NCBI GenBank assembly: GCA_034769895.1
Contig: CM068369.1
Coordinates: forward strand, 145,411,574-145,475,573
Reading direction: 5' to 3'
DNA from: Magicicada septendecula
Lineage: Eukaryota > Arthropoda > Insecta > Hemiptera > Cicadidae
Length of the DNA stretch: 64,000 bases
Shown: in pieces, positions 1 through 12,493 of the stretch
Layout: the number at the start of each line of letters is the position of its first letter
Position numbering within the stretch: the first letter of the stretch is position 1
Notes under the pieces: generated by a model
The model's database searches: none
What the model was told of the DNA's origin: nothing
What the model saw: only the letters and a program-made list of their open reading frames with translations
Made by a program: the position numbers and the translations under genes

Positions 1-1295
1 GTTTGCCACAGAAAATACCCTTGTTAAAAAAACGTTGCAGGTAAACTACCCCTTTCCCTCAACCGATCTTCACCAAAAACAATAGGTCTTGAGATCTCTA
101 CAATTTAGGGCTGTATGCAAATAATCTTTTGATTCTGTTTGAATTTGCGGCTGTTATCGTTTGCCATAGGAAATACCCTTGTTAAAACATAAAACGTTAC
201 AGGTAAACTACCCCTTTCCCTTAACCGATCTTCACCAAAAACAATAGGTCTTGAGTACTCTACAAATCAGGGCTGTATGCAAAACATTATTTGATTCTGT
301 TTGAATTTGCGGCTGTTATCGTTTGCCATAGAAAATACCCTTGTTAAAAAAACGTTGCAGGTAAACTACCCCTTTCCCTCAACCGAACTTCACCAAAAAC
401 AATAGGTCTTGAGAACTCTACAATTTAGGGCTGTATGCAAATAATCTTTTGATTCTGTTTGAATTTGCGGCAGTTATCGTTTGCCATAGAAAAAAAATCT
501 ACAGACACACACACTGACAGACAGACACACAGACACTTTTCGGAAAACGACTTTTTTTCATGTTTTGAGTGTAGTAGAATCAGAATCTGCAATAATCTCG
601 AACACGATTTTTTTTGCCATCACCATACTTCCATTCCTTAAGGAATATGGAAGTAAAATTACCCTTGATAAAAAACCGTTGCAGGTAAACTACCCCTTTC
701 CCTTAACCGATCTTCACCAAAAACAATAGGTCTTGAGATCTCTACAATTTAGGGCTGTATGCAAATAATCATTTGATTTTGTTTGAATTTGCGGCTGTTA
801 AGTTTGCCATAGAAAATACCCTTGTTAAAACAAAAAATGTGGCAGGTAAACTACCCCTTTCCATTATCCGATCTTCACCAAAAACAATAGGTCCTGAGAA
901 CTCTATAATTCAGGGCTGTATGCAAAACATTATTTGATTCTGTTTACATTTGCGGCTTTTATCGTTTGCCATAGAAAACAATTAACCTTGATTAAAAAAA
1001 ACCGTTGCAAGTAAACTACCCCTTTCCCTCAACCGATCTTCACCAAAAACAATAGGTCGTGAGTACTCTACAAATCAGGGCTGTATGCAAAAAATGATTT
1101 GATTCAGTTTGAATTTGCGGCTGTTATCATTTGCCATAGAAAAAAATCTACAGACAGACAGACACACACAGACACTTTTCAAAAAATGACTTTTTTCATG
1201 TTTTGAGTGTAGTACAATCAGAATCTACAATAATCTCGAACACGATTCTTTTTGCCATCACCATACTTCCATGTCCTTAAGGAACATGAAAGTAA
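1..1295 (+). repeat. ~160-bp tandem repeat array, block 1, with two terminal palindrome modules
   Basis: Tandem units of about 160 bp, each beginning near gtttgccatagaaa and running through the conserved blocks gtaaactacccctttccc, aaccgatcttcaccaaaa and aataggtcttgag. Units begin near 1, 159, 321, 479, 802, 964 and 1130. Two units run into a different ~160-bp terminal module: a CA/GA-rich tract, then tgttttgagtgtagta, then a near-palindrome centred on ccttaagg (627-654 and 1265-1293). No coding capacity. The mix of short tandem repeat, CA tract and terminal hairpin resembles Helentron-derived interspersed repeats, but that assignment is inference. Confidence 0.85.
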
Positions 1296-1317
1296 AAATT
1301 GAATGTAATAAGTAAAT

Positions 1318-1640
1318 ATCGGTATGGAGAACCATACACGACTTCCATGTTCTAAGATTTACATTTAAAATCATTTTCAAAATGAAATATTTCCATAGAA
1401 ACTACTTCTTTCTACTTACTTCTTCAGCCTTAACCACAGTACTGTGGTGACTAACGTATACCACCTCACATTATCGCACTCGATTTTCACTGATGATGGA
1501 AGTCGATGGCACTGCCGAAACGTCTGGGTTTGCAGAAAACGTTGGACCACGGCTAAACAGCCCGTGAAGCAATTTTAACAAAAAACTACTTCTTTGTTGC
1601 CGATAACGTAGTACATATATAAAAAATTATCCCCTCCCCC
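1318..1640 (+). repeat. Dispersed head module M, copy 1, contains a hammerhead-like core
   Basis: About 320 bp beginning tcggtatggagaaccatac and ending near gttgccgataacgtag. It matches 59340-59668 in reverse orientation, so it is a dispersed repeat. It contains the perfect 14-bp palindrome ccacagtactgtgg and a hammerhead-like core (listed separately). In both places it precedes, in the same relative orientation, an array of the 160-bp repeat, so the two may be parts of one composite element. Confidence 0.75.
1484..1526 (+). ncRNA. Hammerhead-ribozyme-like motif in module M (copy 1)
   Basis: CTGATGA (1490-1496) is followed by a stem II of GGAAGT against ACTGCC (one A.G mismatch, loop cgatggc), then GAA, the self-complementary ACGT as a minimal stem III, and a C giving the canonical GTC cleavage triplet. 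Stem I is weak: TCA upstream against TGG downstream, with one wobble. There is one extra T between CTGATGA and stem II. These are the parts of a type I hammerhead with a very short stem III, as known from Penelope-like elements and retrozymes. Activity cannot be judged from sequence. Confidence 0.45.
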
Positions 1641-1724
1641 TTCAACTATAATTTTCATTTATGAAAATTACCCCCACCCCGTTCAACTAGCCTCTTCATT
1701 TATAAGATAAGATATTCTTATCAG

Positions 1725-3196
1725 GATACTTTATTTATCAAAATTAAGTACTTTACTCTTGTTACAAAAAAAAATGTTTCATGTAAACTACCCTTTTCCC
1801 CTAACCGATCTTCACCAAAATCAACAGGCCTTGAGTTCTCTAAAATGTAGGGAAGTATGCAAAACATTATTTGATGTTTGAATTTACGGCAGTTATCGTT
1901 CGTCATAGAAAAAATTACCCTTGTTATCACATAAAACGTTGCAGGTACACTACACCTTTCTCTTACCTGATCTTCACCAAAATGAATAGGTCTTGAGTCC
2001 TCTACAATTCAGGGATGCATACAAAACCTTATTTGATTCTGTTTGAATGTGCGGCAGTTATCATTCGTCATAAAAAAATTACCCTTGTTAAAACATAAAA
2101 CGTTGCTGGTAAACTACCCCTTTCTCCTGACCGATCTTCAACAAAATCAACAGACCTTGAATACTCTACAATTCAAAAAAGTATGCAAAAAAGTAGTTGA
2201 TTCTGTTTGAATTTACGGCAGTTATCATTTGCCATAGAAAAAAATTACCCTTGATAAAAAAAAAATGTTGCAGGTAAACTACCCCTTTCCCTTAACCGAT
2301 CTTCACCAAACACAACAGGTCTTGAGTACTCTACAATTCAGAGCTGCATGCAAAAAAGTATTTGATTCTGTTTTAATTTGCAGCTGTTATCGTTTGCCAT
2401 AGAAAATAGCCTTGTTAAAACATAAAACGTTGCTGGTAAACTACCCCTTTCCCTTAACCGATCTTCATCAAAAACAATAGGTCTTGAGAACTCTACAATT
2501 CAGGGCTGTATGCTAAACATTATTTGATTCTCTTTGAATTTACGGCAGTTATCGTTCGTCATAGAAAAAATTACCCTTGTTAAAACATAAAACGTTGCAG
2601 GTAAACTACCCCTTTCCCTTAACCGATCTTCAACAAAATCAACAGACCTTGAGTTCTGTGTAATTCAAAAAGGTATGCAAAAAAGTAGTTGATTCTGTTT
2701 GAATTTACGGCAGTTATCGTTCGTCATAAAAAAATTACACTTGTTAAAACAAAATGTTGCAGGTAAACTACCCCTTAACCGATCTTCACCAAAACCAATA
2801 GGTCTTGAGAACTCTGCAATTCAGGACTGTATCCAAAACATTATTTGATTCTGTTTGAATTTGCGGCTGTTATCGTTTGCCATTAAAAAAATTACCCTTG
2901 ATAAAAAAAATGTTGCAGGTAAACTACCCCTTTCCCTTAACCGATCTTCACCAAAAACAATAGGTCTTGAGTACTCTACAAATCAGGGCTGTATGCAAAA
3001 AATTATTTGATTCTGTGGCTGTTATCGTTTGCAATAGAAAAAAATCTACACACACACACACACACACACACTTCGAAAAATGACTTTTTTTCATGTTTTG
3101 AGTGTAGTACAATCAGAATCTGCAATAATCTCGAACAGGATTGTTTTTGCCAGCACCATACTTCCATTTCCTTAAGTAATATGGAAGTAAAAATAA
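1725..3196 (+). repeat. ~160-bp tandem repeat array, block 2
   Basis: About nine further copies of the 160-bp repeat, several with the variant gttcgtcata in place of gtttgccata. The block ends with a (CA)n tract (about 3050-3072) and the terminal module with the near-palindrome acttccat...atggaagt (3160-3188). Short open frames over it come from the repeat and are not genes. Confidence 0.85.
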
Positions 3197-3489
3197 TTAT
3201 CAAAATTAGGATTAAGAAATTTACACTATTAAGGGGAGGAGGTCGTGGGCAGGGTAAAAAAATGACTCTAAAAAATTCTCCATTTCTTTCTAATTCAGAA
3301 AATGTATAACATCATATACTTAATTTACCATTTAATGGGAAAAAAAAGTTTTGAATAGAAGCGTGCACTGTATGCGATGGGTGAACTGAGTGCACAACCC
3401 TAGCGCAGTTTACTAACTACATTCCCCATTGTCCCCACTGATGTAGTAGTTTTTGTTTCTAAGTCAATGGCATTTCATTTTTCATGTTG

Positions 3490-4269
3490 GCTAACCTGTA
3501 AAAAGCAGACTCAAAGCTGATCTGGCACATGCAAAAGCATGTAGGCTCTAGATTACGGAGACTAAAAAAATATATGAAAGGAGTAAAGCTAAACGATGGT
3601 AAAGTACTGACAGGTAAAGGAAGGCTCACTGATGAAGAAGTAGACCAGCTTCAACAGTACTACAGACTAGCTATCAGGCAAAACCTTATTAGTGTTGGAG
3701 CAATGAAGAAGGCGATCTAGGCGACTTACTTTCATAAATTGTTGTCAGACAAGAAACCACAACATCAATTATGCCCTACCCACAGTGAAACATGGTATAA
3801 ATATAATAATGGCCAATAGAAATCTGAAAAATGCACACATACATTCATTACCTGAGGCAGTTATGGATGTTGTGAAGCCAATATTCAAATTTATCAAATG
3901 TAAACCTACTCAAACATTGCCTTCACGGAAAACCCCAAAATCCCAATGAAAGTGTAAATGGAATCATTTGGCAAAGGGTACAAAAACAGTTTTTGTAGGC
4001 CATCAGGTATGTAAACTAGGAGGAACAAATGCAGTCCTCTGTTTTAATGAGCAAAAGTAAATGTGCTTGAAACCTTGGGCTTCCGACCAGGTAAACTAAT
4101 GGTTGAAGGCATGATGAAAATTGATGAGGAAAGAATACAAAAAGCTGACAAGGAGGTGAGAGACGAGCATAAAATGAAAAGAATAAGAAGGCTAATAAAG
4201 AAGAAAAGAGAGAAAAGTGACAGGCAGAATATTTCTCTGGAGCATTTTAGTTTAAGTGTAAAGTGTTAA
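3490..4269 (+). pseudogene. Mutator-like transposase C-terminal half (decayed)
   Basis: Translation gives, in broken frames, the C-terminal part of the arthropod Mutator-like transposase family. The first open piece (3529-3720) contains GSRLRRLKKYMKGVKLNDGK, then GKGRLTDEEVDQLQQYYRLA and a stop where the family has W. It continues in frame as TYFHKLLSDKKPQHQLCP up to the W-Y-K segment. A later piece (4063-4269) contains VLETLGFRPGKLMVEGMMK and a basic tail of K/R and E residues. The catalytic N-terminal half is absent. At least three stops or frameshifts make it a dead fragment. It lies where the last intron of the UBR gene is expected. Confidence 0.8.
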
Positions 4270-4544
4270 CAATCATTTAAAAAAGTGCGTCAAAATAAAA
4301 CTAAAATGATAATTTTTTTCTCAAAAACTATTTAAGCTATTTTGTTTATTTAGCATAAAATTGAGCAGGGTACTACACTAAGTAAATTTTAAAATTTTCA
4401 AGTCAGTAGCTTCGATAGTTTTTTAAATAATGGTACCTAAGCATGGTAAACAGTCCGAATGGGACAAAGCATAAGAATTGTAATACATATGAATAAAGGC
4501 ATGTGTTATTGCATCAGTCTTATTATTTAACATACACACATCAT

Positions 4545-4586
4545 ATTATATATATATATATATATATATATAAATATATATATAAC
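4545..4586. repeat. (TA)n microsatellite
   Basis: Run of alternating T and A, imperfect at its right end. No other feature seen. Confidence 0.9.
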
Positions 4587-4597
4587 AAATGACTGGG

Positions 4598-4850
4598 TGC
4601 TTAAGAGTGGAGAAGACACCAATCCTTTATACAATTCATCATGCAGGAGCAACTGGATTGGAGACATCCTGAGAAGAAACTGCCTGCTGTATGGTGTCAT
4701 CAAGGGAAGTTAAGAGAGGACACTATGGCTCAGAAGAAAAAGAAGAAGACTTTAGTTATTGGATGATTTAAACGAGAAAAGGAAATTATGAGAATTGAAG
4801 GAGGAAGCCTATGTTAGGACAAGTGTTAGAGCAGGGGGCCTGCCATCAGT
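4598..4850 (+). pseudogene. 3' end of a non-LTR retrotransposon ORF2
   Basis: Reads as NWIGDILRRNCLLYGVIKG, a basic RRKRRR-like stretch, then LLDDLNEKRKLWELKEEAY with one or two frame changes. This is the conserved C-terminal tail of RT-encoding LINEs common in arthropods. It is followed directly by an AAT/ATT-rich microsatellite (4855-4940), the expected position of a LINE 3' tail. 5'-truncated; no reverse transcriptase core remains. Confidence 0.65.
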
Positions 4851-4854
4851 CATA

Positions 4855-4940
4855 ATTAATAATAATAATTATTATTTTTATTATTATCATCAATATAATA
4901 ATATTATATCAATATATTATTATTATTATTATTATAAATA
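4855..4940. repeat. (AAT/ATT)n microsatellite
   Basis: Imperfect trinucleotide repeat that abuts the LINE tail on its left and may have grown from its 3' end. Confidence 0.85.
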
Positions 4941-5395
4941 TACATGTTTGTTATCCTTTAAGTTTTATCAAATGATCAGATTAAAGAAAAATCTCTTACT
5001 TTTATTTACAGATTTTGATGTTGTAATTAACAGTATAAAAATAGAGTACCTTTTTAAATAGGCCTATACAAACAAGAATATTGCACAGAATTAGCATATA
5101 TGTTTGAAATAAAAAATATAGGAAAATCAATTCAGTCAATAAGTATCTTGTAAACACATATTTTTATTGTGTTATTACCATTTACTTTAATGGAATTGAC
5201 TTCAGCCACTTTAAATATATTAATGTTGATTAGTCTTAACCTGTTTTCCTTTTGTATGAAGCCGACGAGACCCCCCCCCCAAGGCCAAATTCTAGAAACT
5301 CCAATGAATACAACACACTTTACTTAAATGTAGTACATCATATTTTGTATGTAATCTACACATTGTATCTAAACTAGACACTGCTTACAAGTGAA

Positions 5396-5404
5396 ACTTA
5401 CCAG
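5396..5404 (-). other. Splice donor ending the giant UBR exon
   Basis: On the minus strand the sequence reads CTG|GTAAGT, with the last exon base at 5402. The codon before the junction is complete (phase 0) and encodes the L of TELNKGL. Ten further codons up to a stop at 5369 are intronic read-through. Protein similarity to UBR1/UBR2 also stops being expected here, because the UBLC domain needs roughly 90 more residues. Confidence 0.8.
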
Positions 5405-8400
5405 GCCCTTGTTGAGCTCTGTTTGACAGCAGTAACTCTGCGAGCACAGCATTTCTCCACATATAAGACACATAGTGGGATTTCGAGAATCTTCTCTATC
5501 ACTATTTGGACATGTAAACAGCGAGACTGTGTTTATAAGTTCACTATAGTCATCTGGTAGGTTAACAAGCCTGTTGACTGCAACAAGATCTCTGAAATTT
5601 GATTTCCCCCCAGCTATAACTTGTTTCACTCTGTCATGGCTGGCCCACTTCTTTATTATTGATAAAACACTTGTAGGTCCCAAAAGTTCATTGCATGTAA
5701 TTGGTAAACCCAAATACGAGCACATGTTTTCAAATGTATCACCCCCAACTTCGTTCAGTACTGGTGGTGCTGGTACTCCAGTTAAATAATGATAAAATAA
5801 TACACAACACCGAAGAAATGGTATAGAGTAGTCTTTAATTATTCTCCACAAAGTACTTCTATTGATATCTTCATTTGGTCTTAATATTTTCAAAATTTCT
5901 ATCAAACATTCAGTTTCTGTATCATCACATTCTTCTTCTTCCATTGGTGTTCCACTACGGTGAAGATCAGCGGTCAAGACTATCTGTGCCAAATTTGACA
6001 TAAACACCAAATGTAAAGTGTGTGATTCAAGATTAGTTCCCATCGGGACAGGAGTTGGCTGTTCTGTATAAAATAAACTAGGCAATGACATTGTAAGTGG
6101 CACCAAAACTCCAAAACTATCCCAGTCAAGCAATGATGGGCCATCTGATGTATTATCAAGAAGGATTGATAATAAACGTAATGCATGGCCATTAATAACT
6201 TGTTCCTGCTTCCACGTTGAGCCAAGTACACCTGCAATTCTAATTAAACCTTCGAGACAGTCTTGCTGACGACATGATAAATCTCCAAGAACTGCTTTGC
6301 CAATGTCACGTGTTAACCACTCAAGAGAATGTATTGTATAAGCACAGGATTTCCATGCCATTAAAGGAACTCTTTGATCATCCTGGTGAGGCTCTACTCC
6401 TAGGCCTTTTGTATATGTAGCTTGTGAAAACAAAAGTATCATCTCTAGTAAATTATCTGAAAGTTTAGGAAAAGCAGGTGTTGATGAAGTAGATGCTCCA
6501 TCTTGGTTTGCAGATTCTCTTGCTTCCTCTGGCCGCGAGTAGCATAGAAGTTGCATCATTACATCATTTTCTGAGAGGTTATAAAGTCTGGTTGATGGAA
6601 CTGACTCATCATCATCATATTCTAATTCTTCATCAGTTATGGACAGATCTGTTGATGTATTTGCTTCATCTTCATTAACAACAGGATCAACTGCTGGTGC
6701 TGAAGTAGCAACTGCTGCTGCTGAATTTGATGATGGTTCATCTGAACTTGAAGGTACTGGTGTCTCAGGCTTTGGTTTCAAGAGGGTTTCTTTCTTTGCG
6801 GATGATGACAAATTTTCTGGTTTTGAAGGTGAGTGATTTAATGCACTTGATTTAACTTTCTGAATTCTTTTCTTGTGTTTTAAAGCTATATGTATACCTT
6901 GCAACCAGTCATCAAAATTAAGATCATCAATATTTTGACTAGCTTGTTGAAGTGTTCCCAAAGCTGGAATCAAAGGAAGAACAGTATTGTTTAAACACTC
7001 ACATAATGGACACAGAAATTCATTTTTTTCTACATCAAAACTGGCAGGCTGTCTCAGCCTGTAAGGTCTGCGAGTCTCCTTTGCAAGAACATTATCAAAA
7101 TATCTTTGCCAACAATGACTGTGCATTACATGGCCACAAGTGCTTGTATGTGGTGCTGGTCCTAAGTTTGAAGACAAATAGAGAGGATCCTGGGAGTCTT
7201 CATCCTTTGAATCATCACTCATATTCCTGTTTTGGCTCAGGACAGTAGATTTTTGAACAAATGCTGCCAAAACTAAAGCTGGGCCATCAATTGTGACAGT
7301 CTGGTCTTCTTGGCAAAGAATGCATGTGTATGTGCGTTCTAAACAGACACGAGATGTCTGATTTGGCCCTAAACAAATGGGCGATTCATCAGCTATTTCA
7401 GAAAGATCCATGTTTGATTCTCGTAATTCTCCTGTTTTATCTGGATTACTCAGAGTACTTTCAAACAGTTTTGCATTCACCTTCATAAAACTTTTCTGCA
7501 TAGCAGTCATTTGTGCCATGATTTTTGCCCTCTTTTCAGCAGCCATTTTTGCTCTCCAAAGTCGTTCTTCTTTGGCTGCCTCATCCTGCTGACTTGATGA
7601 TGATTCAGCAACAGGTTGAACAGTTACCGATGAACTATTTCCTTGTCGTCTTGGTGCAGCTACTTGTCTAAATTTGTTCAATGTCCACGTTAACAGGTCT
7701 TTGTGTGCTTCAACACGTGCGCTACTGCACAATTCTTCAATCAGCTGTTCAAGCTGCCATTTCTCAGCCCTTTCTGTAAAAACTAAAAATGGACAATCAC
7801 TTGGTGCATTCTGCTGGCTTTCCTCCTCATGCAATGCATATCCTATAAGGTGTAATACTTTGTGAAGCTGAGCTTCAGAGAAACTCCGAGCTCTAAGATT
7901 TACGCTTCTTTCTAGAACGATTTGCATTATGTGAAGCATCACATCACATTGTAGCAAGTTAGCCATTACTTTGAATGAATCAGTAAGAGGAGGAAGTGAT
8001 GGTGGAGGGCAACATTCTAGCTCTCCCGCTGCTTTTCTTCGTTTACGCTGCTCTTCTTCAGATTTCGATAATTCTTCCCTTGTGTAATGATAAAAGAAAA
8101 CATTATACTGCTCATAAAATTCTTGTTTCAATTCATAAACACCTTTACCAGATGCCTGTGTTGGTTTCTTGAATTCAGCAACTTCGTTAATTACTCTCTC
8201 CATTCCAGTTTCATGGTTTACATCATCAGGCAGCGTTTTGTTTAGTTCTGAATGAGATAATGGTTTTATACAAAGCTGCTGAATTATTTCTTTTTTGATT
8301 GCATCATCAGGATTGACTTTGCCAACACCTGCATTACATCGTTCTCCAATGATAACGATCAAAAGACTTAAAAACTCTTCAACTAAACTGGTTGTTTGCC

Positions 8401-10657
8401 GAATGCTATCTTCTTCAGGATTTTTCAATGCATTCACTTCAAATTGTGGGTTAGCCCAATTTATTAAGTTAAATTTATTTAGAAGGTGAATAAGAAATTC
8501 ATTACTTTCTATTAATGAAGCCCCAATCTGAAGTAAAACAATATCTTTATCAAGCATTTCACTACGACATTTAACGTTGTGATAAAAATATAACTGATTC
8601 AACAATGAATAGCCATTTCGGCGCCACATCCCAGCATGCACTTGAGCTACCATTACCTGTGTTCTTAAGACAGGTTCTATTATTTGCTCGGGAGTCTGTT
8701 TTGTTTGTATCTGAAATTCAGTGGAATCAAAATTTAAACCAAATTTTTCAAGATGTAAATGCAATCCTGCTAGAAAACGGGAGAGTGGAAGATGTATTGA
8801 AACAGGTTGGGATGAAACATCATATTGCAAACAAGAAGCACTGTGATCAGCAAGTTCTCTTACCTCTCCTACCTGAGTTGGGTCAAATGTAGGAAATTCA
8901 TATAATCTCCTTAGTGTTGCGCGATAAGCCTTTATAAGTACAACTTTGTCAGTGCCACACCATTTTAATATCAGAGTAATAACTGGGGCAAGTTTAATAT
9001 GGAGATTGAAGGCAGATTCCCATTCAGGCTCATATTCCATATGCTGTCCCACTTGTCTCACTACAGCATCCATTCCTTGCATATAAGACAACAAAGTCAG
9101 AATCAGTGAAACTCCTTGAAGAAATCCCTTTCGTAACTCATCAGTCCATGTTTCTGGAGTGACACCTAACAGGTAACGCAGGTCATATAAAATATACTGG
9201 GCCCTCTTGAAAGTACCGTTAGGAACATTCCTTTCAAATTCCAATTTCCCATTTTTGTTCAATTTTCTGGAACATTCTGATATAAATGTATTCATAAGCA
9301 TAAATAAGACATCCTCATGTGCTATTAGATAATGTGCTAATGTGGGAACAGTGAAAATCTGAACTGCTAATGAAGCAACTGAAAAGGAGTGGTCGTGATC
9401 ATCACGTATAAAATCCTTCATAACTGAACCATAATTCTTTGTAAATACTCTGGCAAATGCTTTCTTACTTTCATACTCCATCAACATCCCTGATATAAAA
9501 AGCCTATGCCAGTGTAATCTAGCAGCCTTCCACAGCATTGAATCCCGCAGTAAAATGCCTTCTACTATTGAAGTCTCTGGTGATTTGATCTGAAGTGCTA
9601 CCTCACTGAAAATAACTCTGAAACCTTCACAGTATGCAAGAATTTTTTGAAGCCAAGACAGAAGTCTCATAGCATATAACTGATGTGCAACTACATGAGC
9701 ATGCACAACTCTAACTTTCAGAGGTCTGTTCCCATGTCTGGATGTAAATCGTTCAATGTCCGCTTTAAGTTCAGTGCAGTGTTGAAAATTTGAACATTTT
9801 ACAACAGCACGCCCTTCTCTATCAATATTTGTAACAAATTCAATAGCATCTCTTTGAGAACACTTAATGACTCTCGCTAATGTATTGATAACTTGCTCAA
9901 AAGTGTGAGTTTCATCATTATACAGAACAGTACAATAATTATCAGGTGTACACAAAAAACTTAATGGGTCTTCTTCAAATTCTTTTAATCTCAAGTCAGC
10001 AGGTAAGCCAGGAGAATATTCCAGTGTGAGTAGCTGATATGCATACCGGAGAACAGAACTAAATGTAATTCGTGCACGTTCTGCTAAATCGTCAGGTAAA
10101 ATGTTACCTGATTCTTGACGTTTTTGAATTCCTACAACATGTATATCACAATATGGTTCCTGTTTCCATGCTTCTGTATCCCCACAATCACAGCATCCTC
10201 CGCCACTAGACGTGCCCATTTTGTACTTATGATGACGATGAACAGATTTTTTAAAACAGTCAACACATAATACACATGTAGCATCCATTCCACATTCCCT
10301 ACAGTTATAAGTAGGTTCTCCCATTTTAAAAACACGGCCACAAACTGATGGTGGATTATCCAACTGGCTTAGATTTTTTAGAACAACCTGTGGATCTCCA
10401 TTACAAATAAATTCTTCCAATGTGTCAAATAAAACTTTCTGTGCTTTTTCTTCATCAAAACTCCAATCGAGACAACTATTGTTTGGTTCAGGGCTAAATA
10501 TCTTTGGCACCCATACTCTCCAGTGTTCTTTGAAATGAGTACAAGATAAAACACCTTTTTTAAATTTTTCCATCCATATTGCCACACATGGTTTTGATGA
10601 ATCAGGAAAGACTGGCAACTGAGGCTCTACCTCCATTGTACAGTCTATATCGCTCAT
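5402..10657 (-). CDS. UBR2: E3 ubiquitin ligase of the N-degron pathway, UBR1/UBR2 family (first 1752 codons, one exon)
   Basis: Insect orthologue of vertebrate UBR1/UBR2, which recognises destabilising N-terminal residues and ubiquitinates the substrate with an E2 of the UBE2A/B type. Domains: UBR box at about residues 104-174, with a dense Cys/His set (CRECGMDATCVLCVDCF, then GGGCCDCGDTEAWK); ClpS-like type-2 N-degron domain at about 225-305 (VLYNDETHTFEQVI); a long helical middle; RING-H2 at about 1105-1222 (YTCILCQ, TCGHVMHSHCW, FLCPLCE); an acidic/Ser-rich linker; and the start of the UBLC domain (CLICGEMLCSQSYCCQTEL). The start is the first ATG, 13 nt inside a splice acceptor, and gives the family's usual N-terminus. 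The frame is intact over 5.3 kb. With ~90 missing C-terminal residues the protein would be ~1840 aa, near the fly protein. UBR1 versus UBR2 cannot be separated in insects. Confidence 0.95.
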
Positions 10658-10683
10658 GCCACCGAGTGTTCTGAAAAAAAGAA
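10658..10683 (-). other. Splice acceptor and 13-nt 5'-UTR piece before the UBR start codon
   Basis: Minus strand reads TTCTTTTTTTCAG, then 13 nt ending GGTGGC, then ATG. The acceptor AG is at 10671-10672. The gene therefore has at least one upstream non-coding exon to the right, whose position could not be fixed. Confidence 0.75.
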
Positions 10684-12490
10684 TTCAGTCCCAATAAAAA
10701 AAAATCATTTCGTACAATTACAAAATACATTCTAAATCACAATAAAGTACTGTAGTCAGTTAAAACAATACCTAAGTAAAGTAAATAACTTAAATTACTA
10801 TTTCTAAAGTAACTAAGTATGTTTATGAAACATACAGATTTCAGTCATCAAACACATCTGAAATTACCCAACAAAAAATAAAATTAATGGTACCATATTT
10901 ACAATTTCCTATATTGTCTACATAAATTACACAATTTATTGTTAACCAAAAACCCAATTGTTAAAATTGCCATTTGCATAAAAATTTCAATGTTTGTTAT
11001 TTGAAGTAATAAACTGTAGTAAAATTTTCTACAAAAACCACAATTAATAGTTTAAAATCACAATTTTGCAAGTTTATGAATTTTAAAAATATATTTGAAG
11101 TACGTAAATGGCAATCACTCTTTTATGACTTTGTAATTTCCATAAGTACAAAACCATACATAATTTTCCATTACAGCTCTTTGCTTTCTACTCCTACATC
11201 AATATGGAGCATCCATCATACATCATATGTACTTGAAGAAAATGTATTTTTGTACAGACATGATTATTATATTAAGTGATGGCACCACAAGCCGTAAAAA
11301 CACAGAAAACTTTAGCTGTTACTTTCTGTTTTATAGCCACTTTAGTAAAAACGAACCAATTCAATATAAATTATAAATAAAACAAGAAAAACTTTGAAAC
11401 AAAACTTGACAATTGCTTTGAGAAATCACTTATTACAAAATGTATTGCAACAAAACTTGCAGTAAAAAAGGCATAATAAATGAGTGTTACACGTTTTATG
11501 ACGTTAATAGACAGGTTTAAAATTTTGTTCATTTTTTGTAAATTATCTATAAGTTGTGAAATAAGAGATGGGTAGTTACATGCTATATATCAAAATGTCC
11601 ATAAATTTATTCTCTTTCATGTATAGTGCAATTTTAGTGTGCGAATGCACGTGTTATTCGTATTTTCCTGAACAACTCCTATATTAATTAACATTTTTGA
11701 ATGAAACTTGGAGAGTGTATGCGTCATATTTAGCGCTACATTTCTTGAATGTCAAAGGCTCAAAACATACAATTTTAATATGTTTTTTAATTGAATTCAC
11801 TTTTCTATAATTAACATTGTCTGCAAGAAGTCATAAAATTTTTAGATAATATCTCTGTAAGATTCTACCAATTCTAGTGGAGTTGTACATGGTCTGAAGC
11901 TAACCTTCATGAAAATCTATCACATGTTGCTAATTTCAGCCAATCAGGAACTCCAATTTTCATTTGGCTTTGTCTCTGGTCTAATGAACATCAGACAGCC
12001 CATTTCTAAAACTCGTCCCGTCTGCGCGAGTTTTTCGTGTCAGAACAAGTTCTTCTATAAGGGGACACCAGTCCAAGATATTAGCTACGAGTTTCCCGTA
12101 TGCTGTATCAAGGGTTAATAGATCATTGATAAAGATCACTGGTCAGTGCTAATCCGCATTAGTGCAAGATTTCTGTATAGGCCAGTAGTATTCGATGGAA
12201 TACTCCTGTATTAACGCGTGAATGCTTTAAGATAGCTGAAAAGTGTTAGTCCAATACACCATATCTTTTTATAAATTAACCCACTGTTTTAAACCTGAGA
12301 TTATCAATATAAACAATAACGGGCAGATAAACGGCGTGCGCATGTGTATCGCGGGTGACAACGCATCGTCGAGGCCAGTGCTGACCATATTAATGTAGCA
12401 GACTACTTATCAACATGTAATGATAAGTATGAATATATAATCTAAGTATGAATAACTAATTTAAAAGTATAAGTGAGAATTTTAATGGAA
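10684..12490. other. Non-coding, AT-rich; presumed 5' intron and promoter side of the UBR gene
   Basis: No coding frame supported. Two less AT-rich, CpG-containing patches stand out: around 11930-12110, where a CCAAT-type motif (cagccaatcagg, 11938-11949) lies, and around 12318-12378. Either could be promoter sequence for the UBR gene or for the plus-strand frame at 12.5 kb. No splice donor could be matched with confidence to the acceptor at 10671. Confidence 0.3.
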
Positions 12491-12493
12491 TGA

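Noticed and set aside
158-320. Hammerhead core in the 160-bp satellite unit
   Set aside because: The complement has TGAAGA followed later by GAAA, but there is no stem II between them and no pairing stem I.
1-3196. CRISPR-like array of regular repeats
   Set aside because: Units are contiguous 160-bp satellites with no unique spacers, in a eukaryotic context.
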